A model generated the notes under the pieces. The model ran no database searches. It saw only the letters and a program-made list of their open reading frames with translations, and was not told where the DNA came from. From the NCBI GenBank assembly GCA_034113365.1, contig JAXEXP010000062.1, forward strand, positions 1-11,904: a stretch of 11,904 nt of DNA, written 5' to 3'. The stretch is from Spyradocola sp034113365 (GTDB lineage Bacteria; Bacillota; Clostridia; Christensenellales; UBA1750). Shown here piece after piece: positions 5,887-11,904 of the stretch (its first letter is position 1; each line of letters opens with the position of its first letter). The translations under genes and the position numbers were made by a program.

Positions 5887-5924
5887 AAAAGACCCGTTCC
5901 CACAACAGGGGAGCGGGTCTTGCT
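5887..5924. terminator. Bidirectional terminator between convergent genes
   Basis: AAGACCCGTTCCC (5889-5901) pairs with GGGAGCGGGTCTT (5909-5921) with one mismatch and a short loop. On the minus strand TCTTTTC follows, so it should end the FMN-enzyme transcript. On the plus strand the T-tract is poor, but the stem is strong and lies just after the kinase-like stop codon. Confidence 0.75.
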
Positions 5925-5932
5925 GTGTGATT

Positions 5933-6844
5933 TTACAGGCGGGAACCGTTTCTGCGCCAGAGCAGGCTGCGGTCGATGTGGCGGATGTCGGGGGAGCAGG
6001 TGCGCGCCATCGCGGCCTTGAGCTCGGTGGTCACGTCCTCGATGACCTGCGCCGCGCCCTGCGCGCCCTTCTCGATAATGGGGCCCATCACGGGGCGGCC
6101 GACGGAGACCGCCGTTGCGCCCAGCGCCAGGCACTTGAACACGTCCATGCCGTTCATCACGCCGCAGTCCACAAAGATCGGGATGCGTCCGCCGACGACC
6201 TGCGCGATCTCGGGCAGCACCATCAGCGGCGGCACGACGGAGGGGAGGATGCCGTGGTGGTGCGACACCACGATGCCCTGCACACCTGCGTCCAGGCACT
6301 TGCGCGCATCCACCGCGCTGAGCACGCCCTTGATGATGAAGGGGAGCTTGGTGCGCTTGACGTAGCCTTCGATCTCCTTCATGGTGCGGGGGCGCATGGG
6401 CAGGCCGAGCACGACGTCGGGCTCGCCCTTGGAGTTGAAGGAGTGATCCAGATCCATGCCCACGGCCAGCGCGCCCGCGGCCTCGGCGCGCTCCATGCGG
6501 CTGAGCACCATGCTCTCGTCCGCATAGGGCTTGATGATCTTGATGGAGCGCGCGCCGGTGGCGGCGATGCGGTCGAACTGCTCGATCTCGCCCATGCCGA
6601 CCCAGTTGACGCAGTTCGCCAGCGCCGCGCCCTGCGCCATCTCCACCATGCCGTCGCCCTGGTTGCCCTGGCCTTTCAGGTGCGAGAGCGCGGCCATCAT
6701 CACGGGCGTAGCAAAGCGCTCGCCGTACAGCTCCAGCGTGGTGTCGGGCGTCACGCCGTCCATGTGCCGCATTTCCACCAGGATCTCGTCAAAATACTGC
6801 CGGGTGATCAGGTTGGTATCCAATGCCTTTTCTCTTTCGTCCAT
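5933..6844 (-). CDS. FMN-dependent alpha-hydroxy-acid dehydrogenase-family protein
   Basis: Length is 303 residues, a TIM-barrel of the FMN_dh family (lactate oxidase, glycolate oxidase and L-lactate dehydrogenase relatives), shorter than the usual 350-390. The N-terminal TPVMMAALSH strand and the IIKGV strand (Lys172) are present, and the flavin-phosphate region reads IFVDCGVMNG ... LGATAVSVGRPV (about 223-252). At the active-site strand, where classical members have S-N-H-G-[AG]-R, this protein has SHHHGILPS (194-202): a histidine that could be the base is kept, but the substrate-carboxylate arginine is missing. The substrate is therefore unlikely to be simply lactate or glycolate and cannot be named. 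The ATG at 6844 is fixed by an upstream in-frame stop; the nearest ribosome-like site (AAAGGA) is unusually far, about 15 bases. It is a single gene, convergent with the kinase-like gene. Confidence 0.85.
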   Translation of the reverse strand: MDEREKALDTNLITRQYFDEILVEMRHMDGVTPDTTLELYGERFATPVMMAALSHLKGQGNQGDGMVEMAQGAALANCVNWVGMGEIEQFDRIAATGARSIKIIKPYADESMVLSRMERAEAAGALAVGMDLDHSFNSKGEPDVVLGLPMRPRTMKEIEGYVKRTKLPFIIKGVLSAVDARKCLDAGVQGIVVSHHHGILPSVVPPLMVLPEIAQVVGGRIPIFVDCGVMNGMDVFKCLALGATAVSVGRPVMGPIIEKGAQGAAQVIEDVTTELKAAMARTCSPDIRHIDRSLLWRRNGSRL

Positions 6845-6881
6845 AGGTCTTTACAGCCGTCCTTTCTGTGATGCTGGTGTA

Positions 6882-6910
6882 AGTATACCATATTCTGCTT
6901 CGCTTGTCTG
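6882..6910 (-). promoter_or_regulatory. Promoter of the FMN-enzyme gene
   Basis: On the minus strand TATACT (6887-6882) has a TGG extension, with a partial -35 CAGACA (6910-6905) 17 bp upstream. Predicted start is about 30-35 bases before the ATG at 6844. Confidence 0.6.
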
Positions 6911-6950
6911 CTTTGTTTTTTCAGGAACATGACAGGCTGTTGTCCGCTTT

Positions 6951-6965
6951 GCTGTGCTATGCTCA
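6951..6965 (+). promoter_or_regulatory. Possible extended -10 box before the DUF3795 gene
   Basis: GCTGTGCTATGCTCA matches 14 of 15 bases with 5021-5035, ahead of the kinase-like gene, and contains TGC plus TATGCT. No good -35 is seen, and transcription would start only about 16-18 bases before the ATG, close against the ribosome site. Confidence 0.3.
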
Positions 6966-6985
6966 GAAAAAAGGAGGGTATTTGC

Positions 6986-7267
6986 ATGATCGACACCCGA
7001 TGCGGACTGCGCTGCGAGGGCTGCAGCTTCAAACTCTCCCACAACTGCGGCGGCTGCATCGCCACAAACGGGCATCCCTTTCACGGGGAGTGCCCCGTGG
7101 TGCTGTGCTGCCAACAGAAGAATCTCACGCACTGCGGCCAGTGCCCCGACATCCCCTGCGCGCTGCTGGCCGACTATTCCTGCGACCCGGTCCACGGCGA
7201 CGACCCGCATGGCGCGCGCATCCGCCAATGCTTGCGCTGGAGGGCGGAGGAGAGCCGCGCGCTGTAA
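6986..7267 (+). CDS. Cysteine-rich DUF3795-like protein
   Basis: Length is 93 residues; the ATG at 6986 has AAAAAAGGAGGG ending seven bases upstream, an excellent site, so the longer frame from 6929 is not used. Eleven cysteines lie within residues 6-58 (6, 10, 13, 21, 24, 36, 41, 42, 50, 53, 58) in CxxxCxxC, CxxC, CC and CxxCxxxxC groupings, matching my memory of the DUF3795 family of small Cys-rich, probably zinc- or cluster-binding proteins found mainly in anaerobes. No function is established that I know of. The C-terminal 30 residues are charged and lack cysteine. It is divergent from the FMN-enzyme gene and upstream of hisS, with no clear terminator between; partial read-through into hisS is possible. 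Confidence 0.8.
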   Translation: MIDTRCGLRCEGCSFKLSHNCGGCIATNGHPFHGECPVVLCCQQKNLTHCGQCPDIPCALLADYSCDPVHGDDPHGARIRQCLRWRAEESRAL

Positions 7268-7287
7268 GCGGCAGGAGGAAAGCTGCG

Positions 7288-7381
7288 CAAATATCGGCAG
7301 TCTTTACCTGTCCGCGCTTGCATAAAACCGGCGGATGTGTTACCATAGGCAGGAAAAAACACGGTGCTGAACCGATATTTG
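7288..7381. repeat. 10-bp inverted repeat flanking the hisS promoter
   Basis: CAAATATCGG (7288-7297) and CCGATATTTG (7372-7381) are exact inverted copies with 74 bp between. One arm is upstream of the promoter, the other in the leader next to the ribosome site. It could be looping sites or chance. Confidence 0.3.
7318..7346 (+). promoter_or_regulatory. Promoter of hisS
   Basis: TTGCAT (7318-7323) and TACCAT (7341-7346) are 17 bp apart, with TGT directly ahead of the -10. Predicted start is near 7353 and the leader about 47 bases, too short for a T-box. Confidence 0.55.
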
Positions 7382-7399
7382 TAAAGGATGGAACCCGTT

Positions 7400-8641
7400 A
7401 TGAAGATTTCTACGGTCAAGGGCACGAACGATTATCTGCCGCAGGAGGTCGCGCTGCGCGATTATCTGCAGAGCGTGATTCTGGACACCTACAAGGCCAG
7501 CGGCTTTGAGCGCATCTCCACCCCCGCCATCGAGGACATCGAGAACCTGGACAAGTCCGACGGCGGCGAGAACCTCAACCTCATCTTCAAGATCATGAAG
7601 CGCGGCGACAAGCTGGAGGCCGCGCTGCGCTCGGGTGATGAGAAGGAGCTGGCCGACATGGGCCTGCGCTACGACCTGACGCTGCCACTGAGCCGCTACT
7701 ATGCCAACAACAAGAACAACCTGGCGCTGCCCATGAAGTGCATCCAGATCGACAAGGTCTACCGCGCCGAACGCCCGCAGAAGGGCCGTCTGCGCGAGTT
7801 TGTGCAGTGCGACATCGACATCATCGGTTCGTCCTCCATCACCTGCGAAGTCGAGCTGATCCAGACCACCGCCAAGGCGCTGCTGGCCATCGGCATGAAG
7901 GACTTCACCGTCAAGGTCAACGACCGCAGGATCCTGCGCGGCATGCTGCTGCAGATGGGCTTTGCGGAAGAGGAGCTGGACAGCGTCTGCATCACCTTTG
8001 ACAAGATGGACAAGGTTGGCGTGGACGGCGTGCGCGCGGAGCTGACGGAAAAGGGCTGCGCGGCGGAAGCCATCGACGCGCTGTGCAAGATGCTCGAGGG
8101 CGGCAAGGTGACGCTGGACGCCGTCGCGGACATGCTGCCGGGCAACGATGCGGTGGACAACGTGCGCCGCATACTCGACGCGGCAAACGCCATCTCCGAC
8201 GGGCGCTACGGCGTGGTGTTCGACCTGTCGCTGGTGCGCGGGCAGGGCTACTACACCGGTACAGTGTTTGAGGTGGAGTCCAACGAGTTCCGCGGCGCCA
8301 TCGCGGGCGGCGGACGTTACGACAACCTGATCGGCAAGTTCACCGGCGAAAAGGTGCCTGCCGTGGGCTTCTCCATCGGCTTTGAGCGCATCTTCGGCAT
8401 CCTGTCGGGCGCGGGCTTTGCCATTCCCGACGAAAAGCAGAAGATCGCGCTGTTCTGCGACGATGCAAACGCCCTGGAGGGCGCGAAGATGGCGGAGACG
8501 CTCCGCGACCGCTACATCGTCTCGCTGCTGGAGCGTCCCAAAAAGCTGGGCAAGATGCTGGGGCGCCTGCAGGAGCGCGGCTATGCCGGCTATCTGGTGC
8601 TGGGCGAGGGCGAGGAAGTCAAGTTCTTTGAAAGCAAATGA
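7400..8641 (+). CDS. hisS: Histidyl-tRNA synthetase
   Basis: Length is 413 residues from the ATG at 7400; the ATG at 7388 lies inside the AAAGGATGG ribosome site. This class II enzyme charges tRNA-His using ATP. Motif 2 is intact (YRAERPQKGRLREFVQ, 121-136). The first histidine-specific signature reads RGQGYYTG (280-287, with the catalytic Arg280) where the common bacterial form is RGLDYYTG, then GGGRYDNL (303-310) and motif 3 GFSIGFER (323-330). The C-terminal anticodon-binding domain (about 345-413) is recognisable but ends roughly 20-25 residues early compared with typical enzymes. The intact motif 2 and the presence of a C-terminal domain argue against HisZ, the regulatory paralogue. RGQGYY-type variants form a distinct HisRS subgroup by my recollection. 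It is a single-gene unit. Confidence 0.93.
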   Translation: MKISTVKGTNDYLPQEVALRDYLQSVILDTYKASGFERISTPAIEDIENLDKSDGGENLNLIFKIMKRGDKLEAALRSGDEKELADMGLRYDLTLPLSRYYANNKNNLALPMKCIQIDKVYRAERPQKGRLREFVQCDIDIIGSSSITCEVELIQTTAKALLAIGMKDFTVKVNDRRILRGMLLQMGFAEEELDSVCITFDKMDKVGVDGVRAELTEKGCAAEAIDALCKMLEGGKVTLDAVADMLPGNDAVDNVRRILDAANAISDGRYGVVFDLSLVRGQGYYTGTVFEVESNEFRGAIAGGGRYDNLIGKFTGEKVPAVGFSIGFERIFGILSGAGFAIPDEKQKIALFCDDANALEGAKMAETLRDRYIVSLLERPKKLGKMLGRLQERGYAGYLVLGEGEEVKFFESK

Positions 8642-8647
8642 CGATGG

Positions 8648-8684
8648 AGCCGCGTGGAAGAGATTCCATGCGGCTTTCGTTTCG
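8648..8684 (+). terminator. Rho-independent terminator of hisS
   Basis: A 12-bp stem (8648-8659 with 8664-8675, one G-T wobble) closes a GAGA tetraloop. TTTCGTTTCG follows. It starts seven bases after the hisS stop codon. Confidence 0.9.
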
Positions 8685-8712
8685 CATAAGGCGTCTGTCC
8701 GCGGTGAAATGC

Positions 8713-8741
8713 TTGCTTATTCGCGCGCATTTTGGTATAAT
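8713..8741 (+). promoter_or_regulatory. Strong promoter of the miaB operon
   Basis: TTGCTT (8713-8718) and consensus TATAAT (8736-8741) are 17 bp apart, with TGG directly before the -10. Predicted start is near 8748, about 26 bases before miaB. Confidence 0.85.
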
Positions 8742-8773
8742 GGATTGGATTAAGCGGTCAAGGGAGAGGTATC

Positions 8774-10174
8774 ATGTCTGAGCGTCCTGCCGTCCTCGTC
8801 AGCGAGGAGGAGCTTGCAAATCAAAGGGAATACATGGCCCGTGTGCGGGCGGAGGTGGGCGGCGGAAAGTACAAGATCGTCACCTACGGCTGCCAGATGA
8901 ACGAGCATGACTCCGAGCAGCTGGCGGGCATGCTCTCCGAGATGGGCTACGCGCCCACGGAGCGCGACGAGGAGGCGGATGTGATCCTGTTCAACACCTG
9001 CTGCGTGCGCGACAACGCGGAGCGGCGAGTGGCGGGCAACATCGGCGCGCTGAACCTGCTCAAGCGGCAGAAGCCCAACCTGATCATCGGCGTGTGCGGC
9101 TGCATGATGCAACAGCAGGGCGTGGCCGAGAAGCTGCTGCGCCTGCGCCCGTACATCGATCTGGTGTTTGGCACGCACAACCTCTACCGCTTCCCGCAGC
9201 TGTTGAGCGAGGCGCTGTCGTCCGGCCACCGCGTGGTGGAGGTCACGGACGAGGAGGGCCGCATCGCAGAGCACGTGCCCATGCGCCGTGCCAGCGCCAT
9301 TCAGGGGTACCTGACCATCATGTACGGCTGCAACAACTTCTGCTCCTACTGCATCGTGCCCTATGTGCGCGGCAGGGAGCGCTCCCGCAGCATCGCGGAC
9401 ATCGTCAAGGAAGCACAGGAGATGGCGCAGGGTGGCATTCAGGAGATCATGCTGCTGGGGCAGAACGTCAATTCCTTCGGCAAGGGCAGCGCGGACGGCG
9501 AGACCTTCCCGCAGCTGCTGCACGCGCTGGACGGCGTGGTGCCGCGCATCCGCTTCATGACCTCCCACCCCAAGGATCTGTCCGACGCGCTCATCGAGGA
9601 GATGGCGCGGTCCAAGTCGGTCTGCCCGCAGTTCCACCTGCCCGTGCAGTCGGGCAATGACCGGATCCTGACCGAGATGAACCGCCGGTATACGCGGGAG
9701 CACTACCTTGAGCGCGTGCGCGCATTGCGCAGCGCCGTGCCGGGGGTGGGCCTGACCACCGACATCATCGCGGGCTTCCCGGGCGAGACGGAGGCGGAGT
9801 TTGAGGACACCATGTCCCTCGTGCGCGAGGTGCGCTACGATTCCGCGTTTACGTTCATCTATTCGCCCCGTCAGGGCACCCGCGCCGCCGCGATGGACTG
9901 CCAGATCGACGAGGACGTCAAGCACGAGCGGCTGACCCGCCTCATCCGCCTGCAGGAGGGCATCACCAAGGAGATCCTCGAGTCCCAGGTGGGCAGGGAG
10001 GAAACCGTGCTCGTAGAGGGCGGATCCCGCAGGCAGCAGGGGCACATTTCGGGCCGCACGGGCCGCGGCATGACCGTGAATTTCCCCGGTTCCACCGAGC
10101 TCATCGGGCGCATCGTGCCCGTTCGCATCACCGCATCCGGCGCAAATACGCTGCGCGGAGAGCTGATAAAATAA
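8774..10174 (+). CDS. miaB: tRNA-2-methylthio-N6-dimethylallyladenosine synthase MiaB
   Basis: Length is 466 residues, normal for the family. This radical-SAM methylthiotransferase converts i6A37 to ms2i6A37 in tRNAs reading UNN codons. The N-terminal methylthiotransferase domain has the three auxiliary-cluster cysteines C40 (YGCQMNEHDSE), C76 (NTCCVRDNAE) and C110 (VCGCMMQ). The radical-SAM cluster is C186-x3-C190-x2-C193 in CNNFCSYCIVPYVRGRERSR. Further family motifs are LLGQNVNSFG, HLPVQSGND and the GFPGET glycine motif, and a TRAM RNA-binding domain fills about 405-466. The QMNEHDSE, CIVPYVRG and GQNVNSFG signatures favour MiaB over MtaB or RimO. The ATG is preceded by AGGGAGAGG. It is first in an operon with a RicA-like gene 21 bases downstream and mutS; the similar order in Bacillus supports both names. 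Confidence 0.97.
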   Translation: MSERPAVLVSEEELANQREYMARVRAEVGGGKYKIVTYGCQMNEHDSEQLAGMLSEMGYAPTERDEEADVILFNTCCVRDNAERRVAGNIGALNLLKRQKPNLIIGVCGCMMQQQGVAEKLLRLRPYIDLVFGTHNLYRFPQLLSEALSSGHRVVEVTDEEGRIAEHVPMRRASAIQGYLTIMYGCNNFCSYCIVPYVRGRERSRSIADIVKEAQEMAQGGIQEIMLLGQNVNSFGKGSADGETFPQLLHALDGVVPRIRFMTSHPKDLSDALIEEMARSKSVCPQFHLPVQSGNDRILTEMNRRYTREHYLERVRALRSAVPGVGLTTDIIAGFPGETEAEFEDTMSLVREVRYDSAFTFIYSPRQGTRAAAMDCQIDEDVKHERLTRLIRLQEGITKEILESQVGREETVLVEGGSRRQQGHISGRTGRGMTVNFPGSTELIGRIVPVRITASGANTLRGELIK

Positions 10175-10195
10175 AAGAAATGAGGACAGGAACAC

Positions 10196-10642
10196 ATGAA
10201 TCTGGACATCTTTGAGAAATCCCGCGAGCTGGGCGAGCTGCTGGTCGCCTCCGACGAGTACAAGAAGGTACAGCAGGCCGAGGAGGCCTTTAACGACGAC
10301 GAGTTCGCGCAGAAGAAGGTCGCGGAGTTCAACGAGCTGCAGCAGAGCGTGCAGAACATGATGCAGACGCCCGATCCCGATCAGGCCGCCATCGCCGCGG
10401 AGGCCGACCGCCTGCGCAACATGCAGGCCGAGCTGATCGAAATGCCCTCCATCAAGGCCATGAACGATGCGCAGACCGAGTTTTCCAACCTGCTGACCCA
10501 GGTCAACCAGGTGCTGCGCTTCATCATCACCGGCCAGGTGGACGACGGCGGCTGCGGCGGCAACTGCGCCAGCTGCGGCGGTTCCTGCGGCAGCGCGCAT
10601 GAGCACGACGAGGACTGCGACTGCGGCCACGACCACGAATAA
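10196..10642 (+). CDS. ricA: YlbF/YmcA (RicA)-family regulator with Cys/His-rich tail
   Basis: Length is 148 residues, all-helical over 1-112 (starts NLDIFEKSRELGELL, with heptad-like helices), matching the Com_YlbF family. In Bacillus subtilis the relatives RicA (YmcA) and RicF (YlbF) join RicT in a complex that carries [4Fe-4S] clusters and guides RNase Y to certain transcripts. The position between miaB and mutS matches ymcA, hence the tentative symbol. The last 29 residues are striking: six cysteines (120, 124, 127, 131, 141, 143) and four histidines (135, 137, 145, 147) among Gly, Asp and Glu. C-terminal cysteines bind clusters in the known proteins, but this tail is richer and may bind further metal. 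No ricF or ricT homologue is in the window. Start chosen at ATG with GAGGACAGG upstream. Confidence 0.85.
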   Translation: MNLDIFEKSRELGELLVASDEYKKVQQAEEAFNDDEFAQKKVAEFNELQQSVQNMMQTPDPDQAAIAAEADRLRNMQAELIEMPSIKAMNDAQTEFSNLLTQVNQVLRFIITGQVDDGGCGGNCASCGGSCGSAHEHDEDCDCGHDHE

Positions 10643-10669
10643 TTCTGCCGCAGACCTGCAGCAGACGCC

Positions 10670-10708
10670 TGCGCACCGTGCCAAAAAAGCGCGGTGCGCA
10701 TTTTGAGT
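10670..10708 (+). terminator. Hairpin between ricA and mutS, partial terminator or attenuator
   Basis: TGCGCACCGTGC (10670-10681) pairs with GCGCGGTGCGCA (10689-10700), 12 bp with one G-T wobble and a CAAAAAA loop. Only TTTT follows, then GAGTT, so termination is probably incomplete and some transcripts should continue into mutS. No clear promoter is seen after it. Confidence 0.6.
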
Positions 10709-10726
10709 TGAGCGGGAGGTATAAAA

Positions 10727-11904
10727 ATGGCCCTTTCACCGATGATGCAGCATTATTTGAACACAAAGGAGCAGTACAAGGACTGCATACTGATGTATCG
10801 TCTGGGCGATTTTTACGAGATGTTCTTCGACGACGCCATCACGGTCTCCAAGGAGCTGGAGCTGACGCTGACGGGGCGCGACTGCGGGCTGGCCGAGCGC
10901 GCGCCCATGTGCGGCGTGCCCTATCACGCGGTGGATACCTATGTGGCCCGCCTGGTGGAAAAGGGCTACAACGTGGCCATCCGCGAGCAGATGGAGGATC
11001 CGGCGCTGGCAAAGGGACTGGTGGAGCGCGCCGTCACCCGCGTCATCACGCCGGGCACGGTCATCGAGTCCACGATGCTGGAGGAAAAGAAGAACAACTA
11101 CCTGCTTTCCGTCTACTTCGGCCAGAACGAGAAAAAGGCCGGCATCGCCTATGCGGACGTGTCCACCGGCGAGCTGTATGTGATGGAGCTGCCGCAGCGC
11201 CGCACACAGCTGATGGAGGAGCTGGCGCGCATCGCGCCGACCGAGGTGCTGGTGTCCGCGGAGGACGCGCTGGAGCTGGTGCGCATCGGCTGGAACCAGC
11301 GCGCGACCGTGCGCACGGCCGAGGCCTACGACCGAACCGCCGCTGTCGCGCAGATCAAGAAGCACACCGGCTCGTCGCTGTCCGCGCTGGGACTTGCCAA
11401 GCTGGAGCTGGCGGTCTGCGCCGCGGGCGCGCTGCTGGAATATCTGGAGGAGACGCAGAAGAACGCGCTGGCGCACGTCAACACCGTGCACATCTACAAC
11501 CGCGGCGAGCACCTGCTGCTCGACCCCGTCGCACGGCGCAACCTCGAGCTGACCGAGACCATGCGCGGGCGCGGCAAGAAGGGGACGCTGCTGTGGCTGC
11601 TGGACCGCACCGCCACCGCGATGGGCGGAAGGCTGCTGCGCGCGTGGATCGAGGAGCCGCTGACGCAGAAGGACAAGATCGAGCGCCGCTTGGACGCGGT
11701 GGACGAGCTGATGCACAACTTCCTGCTGACGCAGGAGGTGCGCAGCGCGCTCGAGCCCATCTACGACATCGAGCGGCTGGTGACCAAGATCTCCTACGGC
11801 AGCGTCAATGCCCGCGACGCGCTGGCGCTGGGCAATTCGCTCAAGATGATCCCCAAGGTCAAGGAGTTCCTGGCGGACTACCGCTGCGAGGCGCTGTGCG
11901 ACAT
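10727..11904 (+). CDS. mutS: DNA mismatch repair protein MutS (5' part, cut by window end)
   Basis: The frame is open from the ATG at 10727 to the last base, giving 392 codons plus two bases of a protein usually about 850-900 residues. The mismatch-binding domain has the hallmark GDFYEMF segment with Phe29-x-Glu31, which stacks on and contacts the mispaired base, followed by CGVPYHAVDTY and the REQMEDP motif. The connector domain reads GIAYADVSTGE, and the start of the core/lever domain includes TLLWLLDRT and GGRLLRAWIEEPL. The ATPase domain lies outside the window. GGGAGGT stands seven bases before the ATG. It should act with MutL, often encoded next in Firmicutes but beyond this window. Co-transcription with miaB and ricA is likely but tempered by the hairpin ahead. 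Confidence 0.97.
   Translation, partial: MALSPMMQHYLNTKEQYKDCILMYRLGDFYEMFFDDAITVSKELELTLTGRDCGLAERAPMCGVPYHAVDTYVARLVEKGYNVAIREQMEDPALAKGLVERAVTRVITPGTVIESTMLEEKKNNYLLSVYFGQNEKKAGIAYADVSTGELYVMELPQRRTQLMEELARIAPTEVLVSAEDALELVRIGWNQRATVRTAEAYDRTAAVAQIKKHTGSSLSALGLAKLELAVCAAGALLEYLEETQKNALAHVNTVHIYNRGEHLLLDPVARRNLELTETMRGRGKKGTLLWLLDRTATAMGGRLLRAWIEEPLTQKDKIERRLDAVDELMHNFLLTQEVRSALEPIYDIERLVTKISYGSVNARDALALGNSLKMIPKVKEFLADYRCEALCD

Noticed and set aside
5033..5905. 290-codon minus-strand frame opposite the kinase-like gene
   Set aside because: It lacks a ribosome site and domain features and runs across the terminator, while the plus-strand gene has kinase motifs, promoter and ribosome site.
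5927..6871. 314-codon plus-strand frame opposite the FMN enzyme
   Set aside because: It is the antisense of a clearly homologous gene, His/Ala/Asp-rich with no domain.
7268..7399. T-box or other riboswitch ahead of hisS
   Set aside because: The predicted leader is about 47 bases and has no specifier stem, T-box sequence or terminator/antiterminator pair.
7400..8641. HisZ (ATP-phosphoribosyltransferase regulatory subunit)
   Set aside because: Motif 2 with ERPxxGRxREFxQ is intact, a C-terminal anticodon-type domain is present, and no his biosynthesis genes are nearby.
8750..10684. 644-codon open frame on the minus strand opposite miaB and ricA
   Set aside because: It covers two certain genes and their junction, and its translation is rich in His, Leu, Ala and Val as expected for antisense frames.
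10736..11716. 326-codon minus-strand frame opposite mutS
   Set aside because: The plus strand encodes unmistakable MutS; the antisense has no recognisable motif.

Overview
The window looks like a chromosomal segment of a GC-rich (roughly 60% by eye) Gram-positive anaerobe of the class Clostridia. The grounds are the order miaB - ricA/ylbF-family - mutS, which resembles the miaB-ymcA...mutS neighbourhood of Bacillus subtilis; strong GGAGG-type ribosome sites; TG-extended -10 promoters; a sortase-type wall anchor; and Hanks-type kinases beside zinc-ribbon membrane proteins. Finer placement (Christensenellales or Oscillospirales are my guesses) is not supported by anything decisive.

Left part (1-4607): a probable surface and signalling region. 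On the minus strand there is a secreted, wall-anchored protein with seven Cys-x-x-Cys repeats, split by one in-frame TAG codon (1207-1209). Upstream of it, also on the minus strand, is a two-gene operon: a Ser/Thr kinase-like protein (3372-4112), then a membrane protein with a cytoplasmic-type zinc ribbon and an outer beta-helix-like domain (2118-3356). An XRE-type regulator (4188-4607) is transcribed divergently from the kinase, and the predicted promoters of the two face each other across the shared gap. I infer that regulator, kinase and zinc-ribbon/beta-helix protein form a sensory module. A link to the surface protein is speculation from proximity.

Middle part (4608-7267): single-gene units. 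These are a 65-residue BFD-like [2Fe-2S] protein with its own promoter, a dyad over that promoter and a terminator; a degenerate kinase-like protein (5063-5881) convergent with an FMN-dependent alpha-hydroxy-acid dehydrogenase-family enzyme (5933-6844, minus strand); and a cysteine-rich DUF3795 protein (6986-7267).

Right part (7268-11904): housekeeping genes on the plus strand. A histidyl-tRNA synthetase has its own promoter and a clear terminator. A near-consensus promoter then drives miaB (tRNA ms2i6A37 methylthiotransferase), a YlbF/RicA-family gene with a Cys/His-rich tail and, past a hairpin with a short T-run, mutS, which is cut by the window end. No RNA genes, insertion sequences, CRISPR arrays or prophage genes were seen.

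Most notable: the amber-interrupted repeat protein and its unusual CxxC repeat, the kinase/zinc-ribbon/XRE module with an Arg at the usual beta-3 lysine position, the nearby degenerate kinase, and the Cys/His tail of the RicA-like protein.
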